The notes beneath the pieces were generated by a model that was not told the DNA's origin, searched no databases, and worked only from the letters and a program-made list of their open reading frames with translations. A stretch of 64,000 nucleotides of DNA from assembly GCF_045209745.1 (NCBI RefSeq), contig NZ_CP109273.1:4898001-4962000 (forward strand). The letters run 5' to 3'. Within the stretch, counting starts at the first letter, position 1. Each line of letters begins with the position of its first letter. The stretch comes from Micromonospora sp045209745 (GTDB lineage: Bacteria; Actinomycetota; Actinomycetes; Mycobacteriales; Micromonosporaceae). This document shows, one piece after another, positions 9,903-18,599 of this stretch. The position numbers and the translations under genes are program-made.

Positions 9903-9936
9903 ACGAGTGCCGGGCGCCCAGGCGTCCGGCACTCGT
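9903..9936 (+). terminator. Hairpin terminator after the pksE-PPTase operon
   Basis: ACGAGTGCCGG (9903-9913) pairs perfectly with CCGGCACTCGT (9926-9936) across a 12-base GC-rich loop, 25 bases after the PPTase stop, and TTGTCGTC follows. It probably ends the left operon. It also argues that coding does not begin before it for the next gene. Confidence 0.7.
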
Positions 9937-10125
9937 TGTCGTCCCTGCCGATCCGTCAGCGGTGTCCGCCGCTCGGAACACACGGCCACTGATCACCGAT
10001 CAGGTGTCGCGCTGCCGGCGAACGGCACGGGGGAAGAGGGCCGAGGGTGGCCAGCGGTGCCATGGTCAAGGGCATCCGCGTGGCCCGCACTGCCGGAAAC
10101 CGTTACGCGACAGGAGATTCGACGG

Positions 10126-10572
10126 ATGAGCCCAGTCGACATGAGCCCTCTTCAGGACCGGCTCGAGTTTGCCCGACAGGTCAAGGCCGCCTCCAACGGC
10201 GAGCTGCTGGCGCTGATGCAGTCACCACGCCGTGCCTCGATCGTGCACGACATCCTCCAGGACCTGCCCGCGGTCTTCCGGGCCGACCGGGCCGGCGGAC
10301 TCGAGGCGGTGGTGCACTGGAAGGTGACCGGGCGTTCTGACGGCGGCACCGACACGCTGGAACTGGTCATCAGGCAGGGAACGCTGACGGCGTCCCTGGA
10401 ACCGACCCACCCGCCCCGTCTGACGCTGACCCTCGGGCCGGTCGACTTCCTGAGGATGGTCACCGGCAACGCAAACCCCAAGATCCTCTTCCTGCGGGGC
10501 CGCATGAAGGCCCGCGGCGATCTGGGCCTCACCACGCGATTCCCGACCCTGTTCGACACGCCGCGGCCGTAA
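10126..10572 (+). CDS. SCP2 sterol-transfer-domain protein
   Basis: This 148-residue protein resembles the SCP2 (sterol carrier) fold, which binds hydrophobic ligands. The pattern of an N-terminal helix region, the AVFRADRAGGLEAVVHWKVTG strand segment and the C-terminal GNANPKILFLRGRMKARGD with LTTRFPTLF is typical of the family. I chose ATG 10126 because an AGGAG site lies about ten bases upstream; the same frame is open further back but crosses the upstream terminator. It is the first gene of an operon with the DUF5987 and GMC genes. It might carry a hydrophobic polyene or enediyne intermediate, which is inference. Confidence 0.82.
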   Translation: MSPVDMSPLQDRLEFARQVKAASNGELLALMQSPRRASIVHDILQDLPAVFRADRAGGLEAVVHWKVTGRSDGGTDTLELVIRQGTLTASLEPTHPPRLTLTLGPVDFLRMVTGNANPKILFLRGRMKARGDLGLTTRFPTLFDTPRP

Positions 10573-10582
10573 AGGAAGGTAT

Positions 10583-11149
10583 GTGGACACAAACGATGGC
10601 CTGACGGCCGACCAGGTGATGACCCTGGAGGCGTACGCCGACACCATCATTCCCGGCGAAAAGCGTGGTCCGACCGATCGGGCCGTCGCCGGCGAGGTGA
10701 GCGGGGGAGGCGCGGTCGCCTCCGGCGCCGTGGAGCTGATGCTCACCCCGGAGGGCGGCCTGGCCGGCACGCTGGACAGCCTGGCCGAAGGGCTCAACGA
10801 GCACGCGCGCCACTACACCGCCCGGATCGGCCTCGACCCGGACCCCACGGTGCCGCCCTTCGTGGCGCTGGCATTCGCCGACCGGGTCGGCCTCGCTCAG
10901 GAGCTGCTGGCGCCGGGCCACCCGGAGCAGGAGCTGTGGGTCGCGTTGGCCATGTTCAGCGCCATGGCCTGGGACACCGGGGCCCACATGAGTACGTCCG
11001 ACGCCCTGGCGTCGGGCCATCCAGGGTTGACCTCGATGGGTTTCATGCCGCCCGAGCCGGACGGCGTCTGGCGCTTCCCGAGGTTTTCCTATGGCCGTGC
11101 CCTCGCCGCGATCCATCCGCGGACGACCCCGAGAGGAGATCCGCAGTGA
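10583..11149 (+). CDS. DUF5987-like protein upstream of a GMC oxidoreductase
   Basis: This 188-residue protein resembles DUF5987, a family found in actinobacterial clusters. The start LTADQVMTLEAYADTIIPGEKRG is like that of the small subunit of gluconate 2-dehydrogenase-type enzymes (subunit 3), which accompany GMC flavoproteins. The GTG at 10583 has an AAGGAAGG site just before it. The stop overlaps the GTG of the GMC gene (GTGA), so the two are translationally coupled and probably form a complex. There is no clear Tat or Sec signal. The family assignment is moderately sure and its function is unknown. Confidence 0.75.
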   Translation: MDTNDGLTADQVMTLEAYADTIIPGEKRGPTDRAVAGEVSGGGAVASGAVELMLTPEGGLAGTLDSLAEGLNEHARHYTARIGLDPDPTVPPFVALAFADRVGLAQELLAPGHPEQELWVALAMFSAMAWDTGAHMSTSDALASGHPGLTSMGFMPPEPDGVWRFPRFSYGRALAAIHPRTTPRGDPQ

Positions 11150-12819
11150 CAGCCCACGATCGAACCGATGTCCTGGTCATCGGCAGCGGCTTCGGCGGTG
11201 CGATTCCCGCGTACCACCTGGCGGCCGGCGGCGCCTCGGTCGTCGTTCTCGAACGAGGCCCGTGGCTGACCGCCGACGAGTTCGACCACGACTTCAAGTT
11301 CGGTTCGTCGTCGACCCGGGTGTTCGAGTTCACCATGGGCGAGGGGATGAACGTGCTGGGCGGCAACTGCGTCGGCGGCGGCAGCGTCGTCTACTTCGCG
11401 GCCATGCCCCGCGCCCCGCAGTTCGTCTTCGAGCGCGAGGGCAGCCTCGGCCACCGGATGTGGCCGAAGTCCATCACCCGGGAATCACTGGAGCCCTGGT
11501 ACGACCGGGTCGCCCAGGCCCTGCCCATCACCCAGAGCACCTGGGACGACGTCACGTACGCCGGCGGTGTGTTCGCCGCAGCCTGCGACCATGCCGGCCT
11601 CACGGCCAACCCGGTCGCGGCGGCGATCGACACGGACCTGTGCACCAACTGCAACTGGATGATGTCGGGCTGCAAGTTCGACGCGAAGCGGTCGCTTCTG
11701 CTCAACTATCTGCCGGCGGCGGTCGACCACGGTGCCCAGATCCGACCTCTGCACGAGGTGCAACGCATCGAGCGGTCGCCCGAGGGCGACTTCCTGGTCC
11801 ACTACACGGTGGTCGATCCGGTCGACTACCGCGTACAGGTCGACGCCGGAGTCATCGAGGCGAAGATCGTGGTGGTCGCAGCCGGCGCGGCCGCGACGCC
11901 GGTCATCCTGCAACGGTCCGAGGAGAATCTCGGGCCGATGCCACCCGCGGTCGGGCGCTACTTTTCCGGCAATGGTGAGCGGCTCAACACGGCCATCCTC
12001 AACGAAGACCGGGTTCGCGACGTCCTCGGCCTGGATCGGGGCGACGGCCTGGCCTACGCGGCCAACCAGATCGGTCGAGGCCCGTCCGCCGCCAGCTGGG
12101 ACCGCCTCGACGGCGCGTTGCCGGAGTTCAGTCGCTACTCCCTGGAACAGCTGTACTTCCCACCGGGGTTCGGCACGATTCTCGCGCAGGCGCCCGACGC
12201 CGAGGGGCCGAGCTGGTTCGGGGTCGACAAGAAGGAGATCCTGCGGCGTTGGCAGTCATGGCTGACCATCTTCATCATGTCGGAGGACGACAACGAAGGA
12301 GTCTTCGGTCCTCCTCCGGAGACCGGCAACGCCGAACGCATCTCCATGCAGATGCTCAGCCGGGGAAATCTGCGGTACGAACCCAGCGCCAACACCCGGC
12401 ACGGGTGGGCTCTGGCCGACGCGGACATCCGCGACATCCTTGAGCGCGACGGCCTGGCCCGGGTCATGCCCTGGACCAACGAGGTCATCGGGGCGTACAC
12501 CGTGCATCCGCTGGCGTCGTGCCGGATGGGTGACGACCCGGAGACCTCGGCTCTGGACGACACGAACGAGCTGCGCGACCACCCCGGAATCTTCGTGACC
12601 GACGGCTCGGCCGTGCCCGGTGCGTTGACGGTCAACCCCGCGTTCACCATCGCCGCGATCGCCGAGCGCGCCGTGCCGAACATCGTCCGGGCCGCCCAGG
12701 CCCGCGGCGTCGACGTGCGCTACCTCGGGTCACTGCCGGCGACGGCCCGGGTCAGTCGTAAGGCACCGGTCACGGTGACCGGCCGGGACGGCCAGCCCGT
12801 GACAGTCCCCTCGGTATAG
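11146..12819 (+). CDS. GMC-family FAD oxidoreductase (enediyne-associated)
   Basis: This FAD-dependent glucose-methanol-choline family oxidoreductase has about 557 residues. The N-terminal dinucleotide motif VLVIGSGFGGAIPAYHLA and VVVLERG bind FAD. GGNCVGGGSVVYF is the second GMC signature, and the C-terminal HPLASCRMGDDPETSALDD, GIFVTDGSAVPG and NPAFTIAAIAER complete the fold. The GTG start is coupled by GTGA to the DUF5987 gene; the frame is open upstream but runs into that gene. Enediyne clusters commonly encode a GMC enzyme (E9-type) proposed to oxidise the core. The substrate here is unknown. Confidence 0.9.
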   Translation: MTAHDRTDVLVIGSGFGGAIPAYHLAAGGASVVVLERGPWLTADEFDHDFKFGSSSTRVFEFTMGEGMNVLGGNCVGGGSVVYFAAMPRAPQFVFEREGSLGHRMWPKSITRESLEPWYDRVAQALPITQSTWDDVTYAGGVFAAACDHAGLTANPVAAAIDTDLCTNCNWMMSGCKFDAKRSLLLNYLPAAVDHGAQIRPLHEVQRIERSPEGDFLVHYTVVDPVDYRVQVDAGVIEAKIVVVAAGAAATPVILQRSEENLGPMPPAVGRYFSGNGERLNTAILNEDRVRDVLGLDRGDGLAYAANQIGRGPSAASWDRLDGALPEFSRYSLEQLYFPPGFGTILAQAPDAEGPSWFGVDKKEILRRWQSWLTIFIMSEDDNEGVFGPPPETGNAERISMQMLSRGNLRYEPSANTRHGWALADADIRDILERDGLARVMPWTNEVIGAYTVHPLASCRMGDDPETSALDDTNELRDHPGIFVTDGSAVPGALTVNPAFTIAAIAERAVPNIVRAAQARGVDVRYLGSLPATARVSRKAPVTVTGRDGQPVTVPSV

Positions 12820-12837
12820 GCGAATCAAGGAGGAAAT

Positions 12838-13635
12838 GTGTCGGATCAGATGAATACCTACGATGATCTGATTGCTGACGGAGACGACATCGAGACGCTG
12901 GTGACCGGGTTGAGTCCGGCGCAGTGGTCCTTGGACACCCCGGCGCCGGGCTGGACCGTCAAGCACCAGATCGCCCACCTGGCCTTCGTGTCCCACCTGG
13001 CCGCCCTGTCGGCCAGCCAGCCGGAGGCCTTCGCCGACCACGTGGCGGACGCCAAGCGCGACTTCCAGGCGGCGGTGAACAACGCGCTGACCGCGTACCT
13101 GGCGCTGTCCACGGACTCGTTGGTGGACAAGTGGCGGCAGGAACGCAACGCCGCCGCCAAGGCGTTGGCCGCCGTCGAGCCCACGGCCACCGTGCCCTGG
13201 CTGGTCACGCCGTTGCCGCCGTCGGTGTTGGCCGCGGCCGGCATGATGGAGCTGTTCGGCCACGGCCAGGACATCGCCGACGCGCTCGGGCAGACCCGCG
13301 AGTTGACCGACCGGATCGGCCACCTGGCCTGGTTCGGCTTCCGTACCCGCGATTTCGGGTACCACGCGCACGGGTTGACGCCGCCGACCGAGGAGTTCCG
13401 GGTCGAGGTGACCGGCCCCTCGGGCGTGGTCTGGGAGTTCGGGCCGGCCGACGCGACCCAACGGGTGACCGGGCCAGCCGTCGACTTCGCCCTGTTGGTC
13501 AGCCGCCGTCGACACCGCGACGACCTGTCCCTGATTGCGCAGGGCGAGGAAGCCGACCGCTGGCTCGACATCGCGCAGGCCTACCGCGGGCCGGCCGGGG
13601 CCGGTCGCCGACCTGGCCAGTTCGCCAAGCGGTAG
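12838..13635 (+). CDS. TIGR03084-family DinB/maleylpyruvate-isomerase-like metal-binding protein
   Basis: This 265-residue protein belongs to the TIGR03084 family. It has an N-terminal DinB-like four-helix bundle (GLSPAQWSLDTPAPGWTVKHQIAHLA, with ELFGHGQDIADALG giving the last His) and a C-terminal SCP2-like segment near FALLVSRRRHRDDL. The three histidines expected for metal binding are visible. Related proteins include mycothiol-dependent isomerases. The GTG start has a near-perfect AGGAGG seven bases upstream. It is last in the SCP2-DUF5987-GMC operon and is followed by a strong terminator. A thiol-linked detoxification or isomerisation role is possible but unproven. Confidence 0.85.
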   Translation: MSDQMNTYDDLIADGDDIETLVTGLSPAQWSLDTPAPGWTVKHQIAHLAFVSHLAALSASQPEAFADHVADAKRDFQAAVNNALTAYLALSTDSLVDKWRQERNAAAKALAAVEPTATVPWLVTPLPPSVLAAAGMMELFGHGQDIADALGQTRELTDRIGHLAWFGFRTRDFGYHAHGLTPPTEEFRVEVTGPSGVVWEFGPADATQRVTGPAVDFALLVSRRRHRDDLSLIAQGEEADRWLDIAQAYRGPAGAGRRPGQFAKR

Positions 13636-13641
13636 CCACGC

Positions 13642-13692
13642 CGAGGTCCGCCCCCGCGAGCGCCTAAAGAGGGCTCGCGGGGGCGGACCTCG
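13642..13692 (+). terminator. Perfect 20-bp hairpin terminator
   Basis: The 20-base arms at 13642-13661 and 13673-13692 are perfectly complementary around an 11-base loop, six bases after the TIGR03084 stop. There is no T-run, as is usual for strong actinomycete hairpin terminators. It separates the + operon from the converging AraC gene. Confidence 0.85.
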
Positions 13693-13844
13693 CTGTGTGT
13701 CCGCAGCACCGTGGTCCTCGTCGACCTGGGTCTGCCCGGCGGCGACGGGCTCGACGTGGTGGTTCGAGCCGCCAGGTCGGCGGGTGGCGGCCGCCGCAGG
13801 CGCTGAGGCCTCCGGCGTGGCGACGGGTCCGGGCCCGCGTCGCG

Positions 13845-14642
13845 TCACCTGCCTCGGGACGCCAGCTCTGGGGTGCGGCTCGACTCCGACCGCGCGGAAC
13901 GGCCCAGGTTGTGGGCTTCCAGGTCGGGGATCGCGTAGAGGATGGGTAGGTCCGTCATCTGCTTCGGCCGCAGCGCGACACCGACCATGCTCGTGGACCG
14001 GTCCGTCACGGTGACCGGGTCGACGTCGCCCAGGAGCAGTGACCGCCGGGTCCAGGGTTCCGGGTCGACGCTGTCCGCCGTTGCCACAGCTCTGATGAAC
14101 CACTGCCCGGGGGGCACATCGGGCAGGCAGTAGCGTGCCTTGGTGCCGGCTTCCGCCTCGACGACGGTCCAAGACGCCGGTCGACGCTGGATGATCGGGG
14201 TGTCGAAGGCGCCGATGTAGACCCTGGCCCTGGCGTACCCGATCGGCAGGGTGACGGTGCCGGTCACCGTGCCCGATTCGGGCAGTGAGCGCTTCTCCGG
14301 CTGGGGCGTCCCGCGCATGCCCTCGGTCCACATCCGTCGGAATCGGCTCGGTGACGCGCCGACGCTGTCGGTGAAGTGGTTCGTGAACGAGCCCAGGCTG
14401 TTGAAGCCGACGGCCAGGGAGATGTCCGTGACGCTCAGCTTGGTGGTGGCCAGCAGGCGTTTTGCCTGGTAGATGCGGACCGCCGAGAGGTACCTCCCGG
14501 GGGAGACGCGGGTAGCGGCCCGGAACACCCTGGAGAAATGAAACCGGCTGAGGATTGCGCTCTTCGCGATCTCGTCGAGCGACAAGGGCTCACTGTAGCC
14601 CTCCCAGATGCGCGCTATGGCGGATGTGATAGCACTGTTCAT
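13845..14642 (-). CDS. AraC-family transcriptional regulator
   Basis: This 265-residue regulator has the AraC/XylS DNA-binding domain at the N-terminus (about residues 8-105). Two helix-turn-helix units are visible: LSLDEIAKSAILSRFHFSRVFRA, and TDISLAVGFNSLGSFTNHFTDSVG followed by SPSRFRR. The 150-residue C-terminal part resembles no domain I recognise; it is rich in beta structure and could bind an effector. I chose the ATG at 14642 because the protein begins right before the helix-turn-helix; the upstream open frame has no family similarity. It is divergent from the DUF899 gene and is a candidate pathway regulator. Confidence 0.9.
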   Translation of the reverse strand: MNSAITSAIARIWEGYSEPLSLDEIAKSAILSRFHFSRVFRAATRVSPGRYLSAVRIYQAKRLLATTKLSVTDISLAVGFNSLGSFTNHFTDSVGASPSRFRRMWTEGMRGTPQPEKRSLPESGTVTGTVTLPIGYARARVYIGAFDTPIIQRRPASWTVVEAEAGTKARYCLPDVPPGQWFIRAVATADSVDPEPWTRRSLLLGDVDPVTVTDRSTSMVGVALRPKQMTDLPILYAIPDLEAHNLGRSARSESSRTPELASRGR

Positions 14643-15034
14643 GTGGGCCTCCGTGTTCGCAGCAACACGATCCGTTAGAACTCTGCCCCGGGGGACTCGA
14701 GAGCCGGTGGGGCTCGGATGGGCCCGTGGTCGAGGCCGACTAGAGCCCGGCGTCGATGTCCGGAACAGACCAGCCCGCAGGTCTACTGTGGACTCGCGGG
14801 CCCGGAATCCGGCATGCTGTAAGGCCCTGCACACCGGCTGACTTCTGCCCAAGCGGCGCGCCCGGATCGGACCCGACCCCCTCAGGCACACGGCACCGTG
14901 ACGCCGGACCAGACGATCGCACGCCTCTCCCGCGGGCTCTGACGGGCAACGGCAGAGCGGCGCCGGGGCGACGATGTGGGCAGCAGTCGAGGTTCGGCGC
15001 CTCTGATGGCCCATCAACCGAAGAGGAGATGCTC
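14643..15034. promoter_or_regulatory. Divergent intergenic region, AraC regulator / DUF899 gene
   Basis: These 392 bases lie between divergently transcribed genes and must hold their promoters. I see no convincing gene, repeat or clear -10/-35 pair. It is a natural place for AraC operator sites. Confidence 0.4.
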
Positions 15035-15721
15035 ATGGTGTTGCCGCAGGTGGTCTCCCGCGATCAATGGCTGACGGCCCGTAGAGAGCTCCTTGCCAGG
15101 GAGGAGCAGCTCTCCCGGCGGCATGCCGCGGTGGCCGCCGCTCGCCGTCGCCTGCCGATGGTACGGATCGAGAAGGACTACGTCTTCGAGGGCGAACGCG
15201 GGCGGGCCACCCTGCCGGAGCTGTTCGAGGGCTGTCGCCAGCTGATCGTCTTCCACTTCATGTTCGATCCCGCCTGGGACGAGGCCTGCCCGAGCTGTTC
15301 GGCATTCTCGGGAAGGCTCCACCCGGGGCTGCTCGCGGCGATGCGGGCGCGGGACACGGCGTTCGTCGCTGTGTCCCGCGCGTCACTGGCAAAGCTGAAG
15401 GCCAGCAGGGGCTGGCAGCGGTGGCATTTCCCCTGGTATTCGTCATTTGGTAGTGATTTCAACTACGACTTCCACGTCACCTTGGACGAGCGGGTCGCCC
15501 CGGTGATGTACAACTTCGAGTCCAAGGAGGAGATCCTGGCGGCCGGTTCGCCGATCGAACTGGTCGTGAGCGAGATTCCGGTCGAGATCGTCGGCCTGAG
15601 TTGCTTCATCCAGGACAACGGCAGCGTCTTCCACACCTACTCCACCTACGATCGCGGCGTCGAAGAGCTCAGCCAGGCCGACAGTCTGCTCGAGTTGACC
15701 GCCCTGGGCGGCCAGACGTAA
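15035..15721 (+). CDS. DUF899 thioredoxin-like protein
   Basis: This 228-residue protein belongs to the DUF899 (DsbA/thioredoxin-like) family. The central WDEACPSCSAFSG gives a CxxC-type motif after the IVFHFMFDP strand. WHFPWYSSFGSDFNYDF and the C-terminal VFHTYSTYDRGVEEL are conserved in the family. Two in-frame ATGs (15029 and 15035) are possible. I chose the second because GAGGAG ends six bases before it and directly abuts the first. DUF899 proteins are common in actinomycete clusters and have no established role. A redox or thiol-protection role would fit an enediyne cluster, as inference. Confidence 0.85.
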   Translation: MVLPQVVSRDQWLTARRELLAREEQLSRRHAAVAAARRRLPMVRIEKDYVFEGERGRATLPELFEGCRQLIVFHFMFDPAWDEACPSCSAFSGRLHPGLLAAMRARDTAFVAVSRASLAKLKASRGWQRWHFPWYSSFGSDFNYDFHVTLDERVAPVMYNFESKEEILAAGSPIELVVSEIPVEIVGLSCFIQDNGSVFHTYSTYDRGVEELSQADSLLELTALGGQT

Positions 15722-15934
15722 TCGGCGCCGGCCGAGCGCGTCGGCCACGGACGGGTCCCACGCCGCGGCGGAACGACTTCACCGGCCGTCGCGGGCGCCC
15801 GGCCAGCCGTTCCGCGTTCGTCTGCGGGTCGCGTGCCCACGCCCTCGTACGGCCAGGCAATCCCGAAGATGTCACCGGGAGGCCGGATCCGAGATCGTGC
15901 TGCCAGCGACCGACACAGAGATCGGAGGCGGAGC

Positions 15935-17203
15935 ATGCCGCGATGGAACCCAGTTCGCGTTGTCAGCTCCTTATTCCCCAGTGAGCCGGGCCCCAAGCGC
16001 CTCTACGTGCTGGCCACGCTCATCAACACATTCGGAAGTGGGCTGCTGATTGGAAGCCTGCCGTTGTATTTCACCCGCGTCGTGGACCTGTCCGCCGCGC
16101 GGGTCGGGCTGGGTCTCACCATCGCGGCCACGGTCGCACTGGCGATGGCTCTCCCGCTCGGTGAACTGGCCGACAGGCGCGGCCCGGTCCAGGTGATCAG
16201 GGCACTGCTGCTGGTGGAGGCTGCAGCGATGCTGGGCATCCTCTTCATCGGTGACTTCATCAGCTTCCTCGTCGCCGCCTCGGTGCACCTGGTGGCGTCG
16301 AACGCGCTCGGGACCGTCGAGGGAGCGCTGTTGCGACGGGTGGCCGGCGAGGACGCGCCCGCGTTCCGATCCTCGATCTACGCGGTCACGAACCTGGGCC
16401 TGTCGGTCGGCTTGATACCCTCCGGCATCGCGATTCAGCTCGGCACCCCGACCGCGTATCGCACGCTCATCGTCATCAACCTGCTCAGCTTCCTGGTCAC
16501 CTGGGTGGTTCTGAGCAAACTGCCGCGGTACAAGCCACTCCCGAAGCCGGCCACCGGCCCACGCTGGATCGCGATACGGGACAAGCCGTACGTCACGTTC
16601 GCGCTTCTGAAAGCGGCGATCCACCCGCAGTTCTACGTTCTCACGCTGCTGCTCCCGCTGTGGGTCGTCGACAAGACGAACGCTCCGCGTTGGACAATTC
16701 CGGTGTCCCTGGCGATCAACACCGTCATGATCATTTTGCTCCAGGTCCGCCTCGGCGGTCAGGTGCAGACGATTCGGCAGGGCGGGCTCGCGTGGCGGCG
16801 TGCCGGGTTGGCCTTCCTCCTCAGCTGTTGCGTGCTGGCCTTCGCGGCCGGGCTGCCCGGCTGGGCTGCGCTGGTCGTGGTGGTGGGGGCCGTCGCACTG
16901 CACACGTACGGCGAGATCATGCACACGGCCGGCATCTTCTCCATCGCCCTGAACCTGCCGCCGGCTCACGCTCAGGCACAGTACGACGGTTTCAGCGGGA
17001 TCTTCGCCGGCACCGGTAACGCGGCGGCTCCGGCGCTGCTCCTCGGGGTGGTCCTGAGCCTCGGCGTGCCCGGGCTGATCGGACTCGGCGTGTTCTTCCT
17101 CCTGCCGAGCCTGCTGATGCCGGCCGTGACGCGCTGGGGTGAGCGCACCAGGCCGCAGGTAAAGGAAGCCCTCGACCTGCAGGCTGTCGATGCGGTGAAG
17201 TGA
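15935..17203 (+). CDS. MFS transporter, putative exporter
   Basis: This 422-residue major facilitator superfamily protein has about twelve hydrophobic segments. The first helix pair (LATLINTFGSGLLIGSLPLYF) is followed by the loop motif GELADRRGPVQVI, the MFS motif-A region. The second half holds several more helices, ending in IGLGVFFLLPSLLMP. The ATG at 15935 has GGAGG six bases upstream; the frame continues further upstream but only as Arg-rich sequence. By position it is a candidate exporter giving self-resistance to the product, but substrate cannot be read from sequence. Confidence 0.88.
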   Translation: MPRWNPVRVVSSLFPSEPGPKRLYVLATLINTFGSGLLIGSLPLYFTRVVDLSAARVGLGLTIAATVALAMALPLGELADRRGPVQVIRALLLVEAAAMLGILFIGDFISFLVAASVHLVASNALGTVEGALLRRVAGEDAPAFRSSIYAVTNLGLSVGLIPSGIAIQLGTPTAYRTLIVINLLSFLVTWVVLSKLPRYKPLPKPATGPRWIAIRDKPYVTFALLKAAIHPQFYVLTLLLPLWVVDKTNAPRWTIPVSLAINTVMIILLQVRLGGQVQTIRQGGLAWRRAGLAFLLSCCVLAFAAGLPGWAALVVVVGAVALHTYGEIMHTAGIFSIALNLPPAHAQAQYDGFSGIFAGTGNAAAPALLLGVVLSLGVPGLIGLGVFFLLPSLLMPAVTRWGERTRPQVKEALDLQAVDAVK

Positions 17204-17212
17204 TCCGGGCAC

Positions 17213-17248
17213 GCCCTGGCCGGTGCTACCCACAGCCTCGGCCAGGGC
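17213..17248. terminator. Hairpin between converging MFS and hydrolase genes (first)
   Basis: GCCCTGGCCG (17213-17222) pairs with CGGCCAGGGC (17239-17248), with partial pairing extending outward. It lies ten bases after the MFS stop and probably ends MFS transcription. Confidence 0.65.
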
Positions 17249-17260
17249 ACGGATCTGAGC

Positions 17261-17295
17261 AGGGCCGGCTGGGCCGAATCGGTCCGGCCGGCCCT
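17261..17295. terminator. Hairpin between converging MFS and hydrolase genes (second)
   Basis: AGGGCCGGC (17261-17269) pairs with GCCGGCCCT (17287-17295) around a 17-base loop. It is the second of two hairpins in this convergent gap and may serve the hydrolase gene on the other strand. Confidence 0.5.
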
Positions 17296-17419
17296 GCCGT
17301 CGCCGCGCCGGCGTCACGGCACAGGCGCGAGAGGTGCCCCTGGTCTCGTTAGGGATCCGCCGGCGATTTTCCGCGCTCGCCCCGGCTCTGCTCATGGCCG
17401 GTCGATCGTCCGGGGTCGT

Positions 17420-18223
17420 TCACGCCCTCCGGAGATCCGGCACGATGGTCGCGGCGACGATCTCGGCCAGCTCGGGCGTGACCGTGCCGACCGGTTGCGC
17501 CGGCATCTCCCGCACCAGATAGGCATCCGCGTCCCGGCCCGGCACGGCGACGGTCGAGGGGGAGTCGGACAGCACCGTCACCGTCGGTCGTCCGGCGGCG
17601 AGCCCGATCTGGCTGTCGTTGCGACCGGCCAGCAGGAAGGCCAGCCACGCGCGGTACCACACGATCAGGTCCGAGAAAGCCCCCGCCGAGCCGCTGAGCC
17701 CCGTGCTGGCCGCCAGAGCACTCACCTTGTCGAGAAGGATCTGCTCCATCCTCGACATGTCGAGGTCAGGGTCCGCGGTCAGCTCCGGGGGAGTGTGGGT
17801 GGCGGGGCCGAACTTGCTGAGAAACTCGGTGAATTTCAGCGTCACATCCTCGCCGACCGGCCACATCGGGTTCACCAGGACGGCGGTGACCGAGCGGGTG
17901 GATGCCAGCAGGCCCGCGACACGCAGGGCCAGCGGCGAGGCACTGCAGTGCCCGATGACGTGTACGTGGCCGTGGTCCGCGCCAGAGCCGAGGAATTCGT
18001 CCACGCAGGCCGCGGCCAGCTCCGGCAACGGAACGTACCTGCGGTCCTCGGACAGCACGCCGATGGGATCGATCTGAAAGACCGCGCGGTCCGGAATCCG
18101 TTTGCTGAGCATCTCGCTCATGCGCGGGGACATGGACATCGCCTGGAAGTCGGCTACCAGGATCGGATCGGTGTCGCCACCGCTCAACCGCCGGAGAATC
18201 CGCTCGTCGCCCGAATGCGTCAT
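17420..18223 (-). CDS. Thioesterase-like alpha/beta-fold protein with Cys at the nucleophile elbow
   Basis: This 267-residue protein has the layout of an NRPS/PKS thioesterase. The nucleophile elbow reads VIGHCSASPLALRVAGLL, so Cys stands where the usual GxSxG serine would be. Where the catalytic His motif (GDH) is expected near the C-terminus, the sequence reads REMPAQPVGT with no His. It may be a cysteine-type acyl transferase or hydrolase with a shifted triad, or a binding protein that has lost catalysis. A second protein with the same Cys-type elbow is fused to a carrier domain at 55.5 kb. The ATG at 18223 is divergent from the FAD monooxygenase gene. Confidence 0.65.
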   Translation of the reverse strand: MTHSGDERILRRLSGGDTDPILVADFQAMSMSPRMSEMLSKRIPDRAVFQIDPIGVLSEDRRYVPLPELAAACVDEFLGSGADHGHVHVIGHCSASPLALRVAGLLASTRSVTAVLVNPMWPVGEDVTLKFTEFLSKFGPATHTPPELTADPDLDMSRMEQILLDKVSALAASTGLSGSAGAFSDLIVWYRAWLAFLLAGRNDSQIGLAAGRPTVTVLSDSPSTVAVPGRDADAYLVREMPAQPVGTVTPELAEIVAATIVPDLRRA

Positions 18224-18599
18224 GCCGCTCCCTCAAGCACTCGCGCCGCCGATGCGGCCGGCGGCCCTGCCGCCCGAGGGCTGACCACCACCCGGGAGCG
18301 GTACCGCCAGGTCATCGTCGGCTCATGATCGACCCGACTGGCCGTCGTCGACGACCATCCTTCGCCGACCAGCGTCCGGATCCTTGTCCGGCGGTGCTCA
18401 ATCAGGAGCCCTCGCGGGGCGGTGTCCGGCCCCGGTTCCGTAGCACAGCGGAAGGTGCCCGGCCCATCGTCATCCTCGATTCTGACTCTGGCTCTGCCGC
18501 GGCCATGAGGCGAAGGAGAAACCTTCGCCGGCCCGACGCAGCGGCTGCCGGTACGCGAGGGCGCACGCTTCTGGGCCCACAGGGGAGGAAGAGATCTCG
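18224..18599. promoter_or_regulatory. Divergent intergenic region before the FAD monooxygenase
   Basis: These 376 bases lie between divergent genes and presumably contain both promoters. I see no gene, strong repeat or recognisable operator. GAGGAAGAG just before 18600 is the ribosome binding site of the FAD monooxygenase. Confidence 0.4.

Noticed and set aside
9907..10125. Upstream extension of the SCP2 protein
   Set aside because: It would begin within the terminator hairpin and adds no domain similarity. ATG 10126 has a good ribosome binding site.
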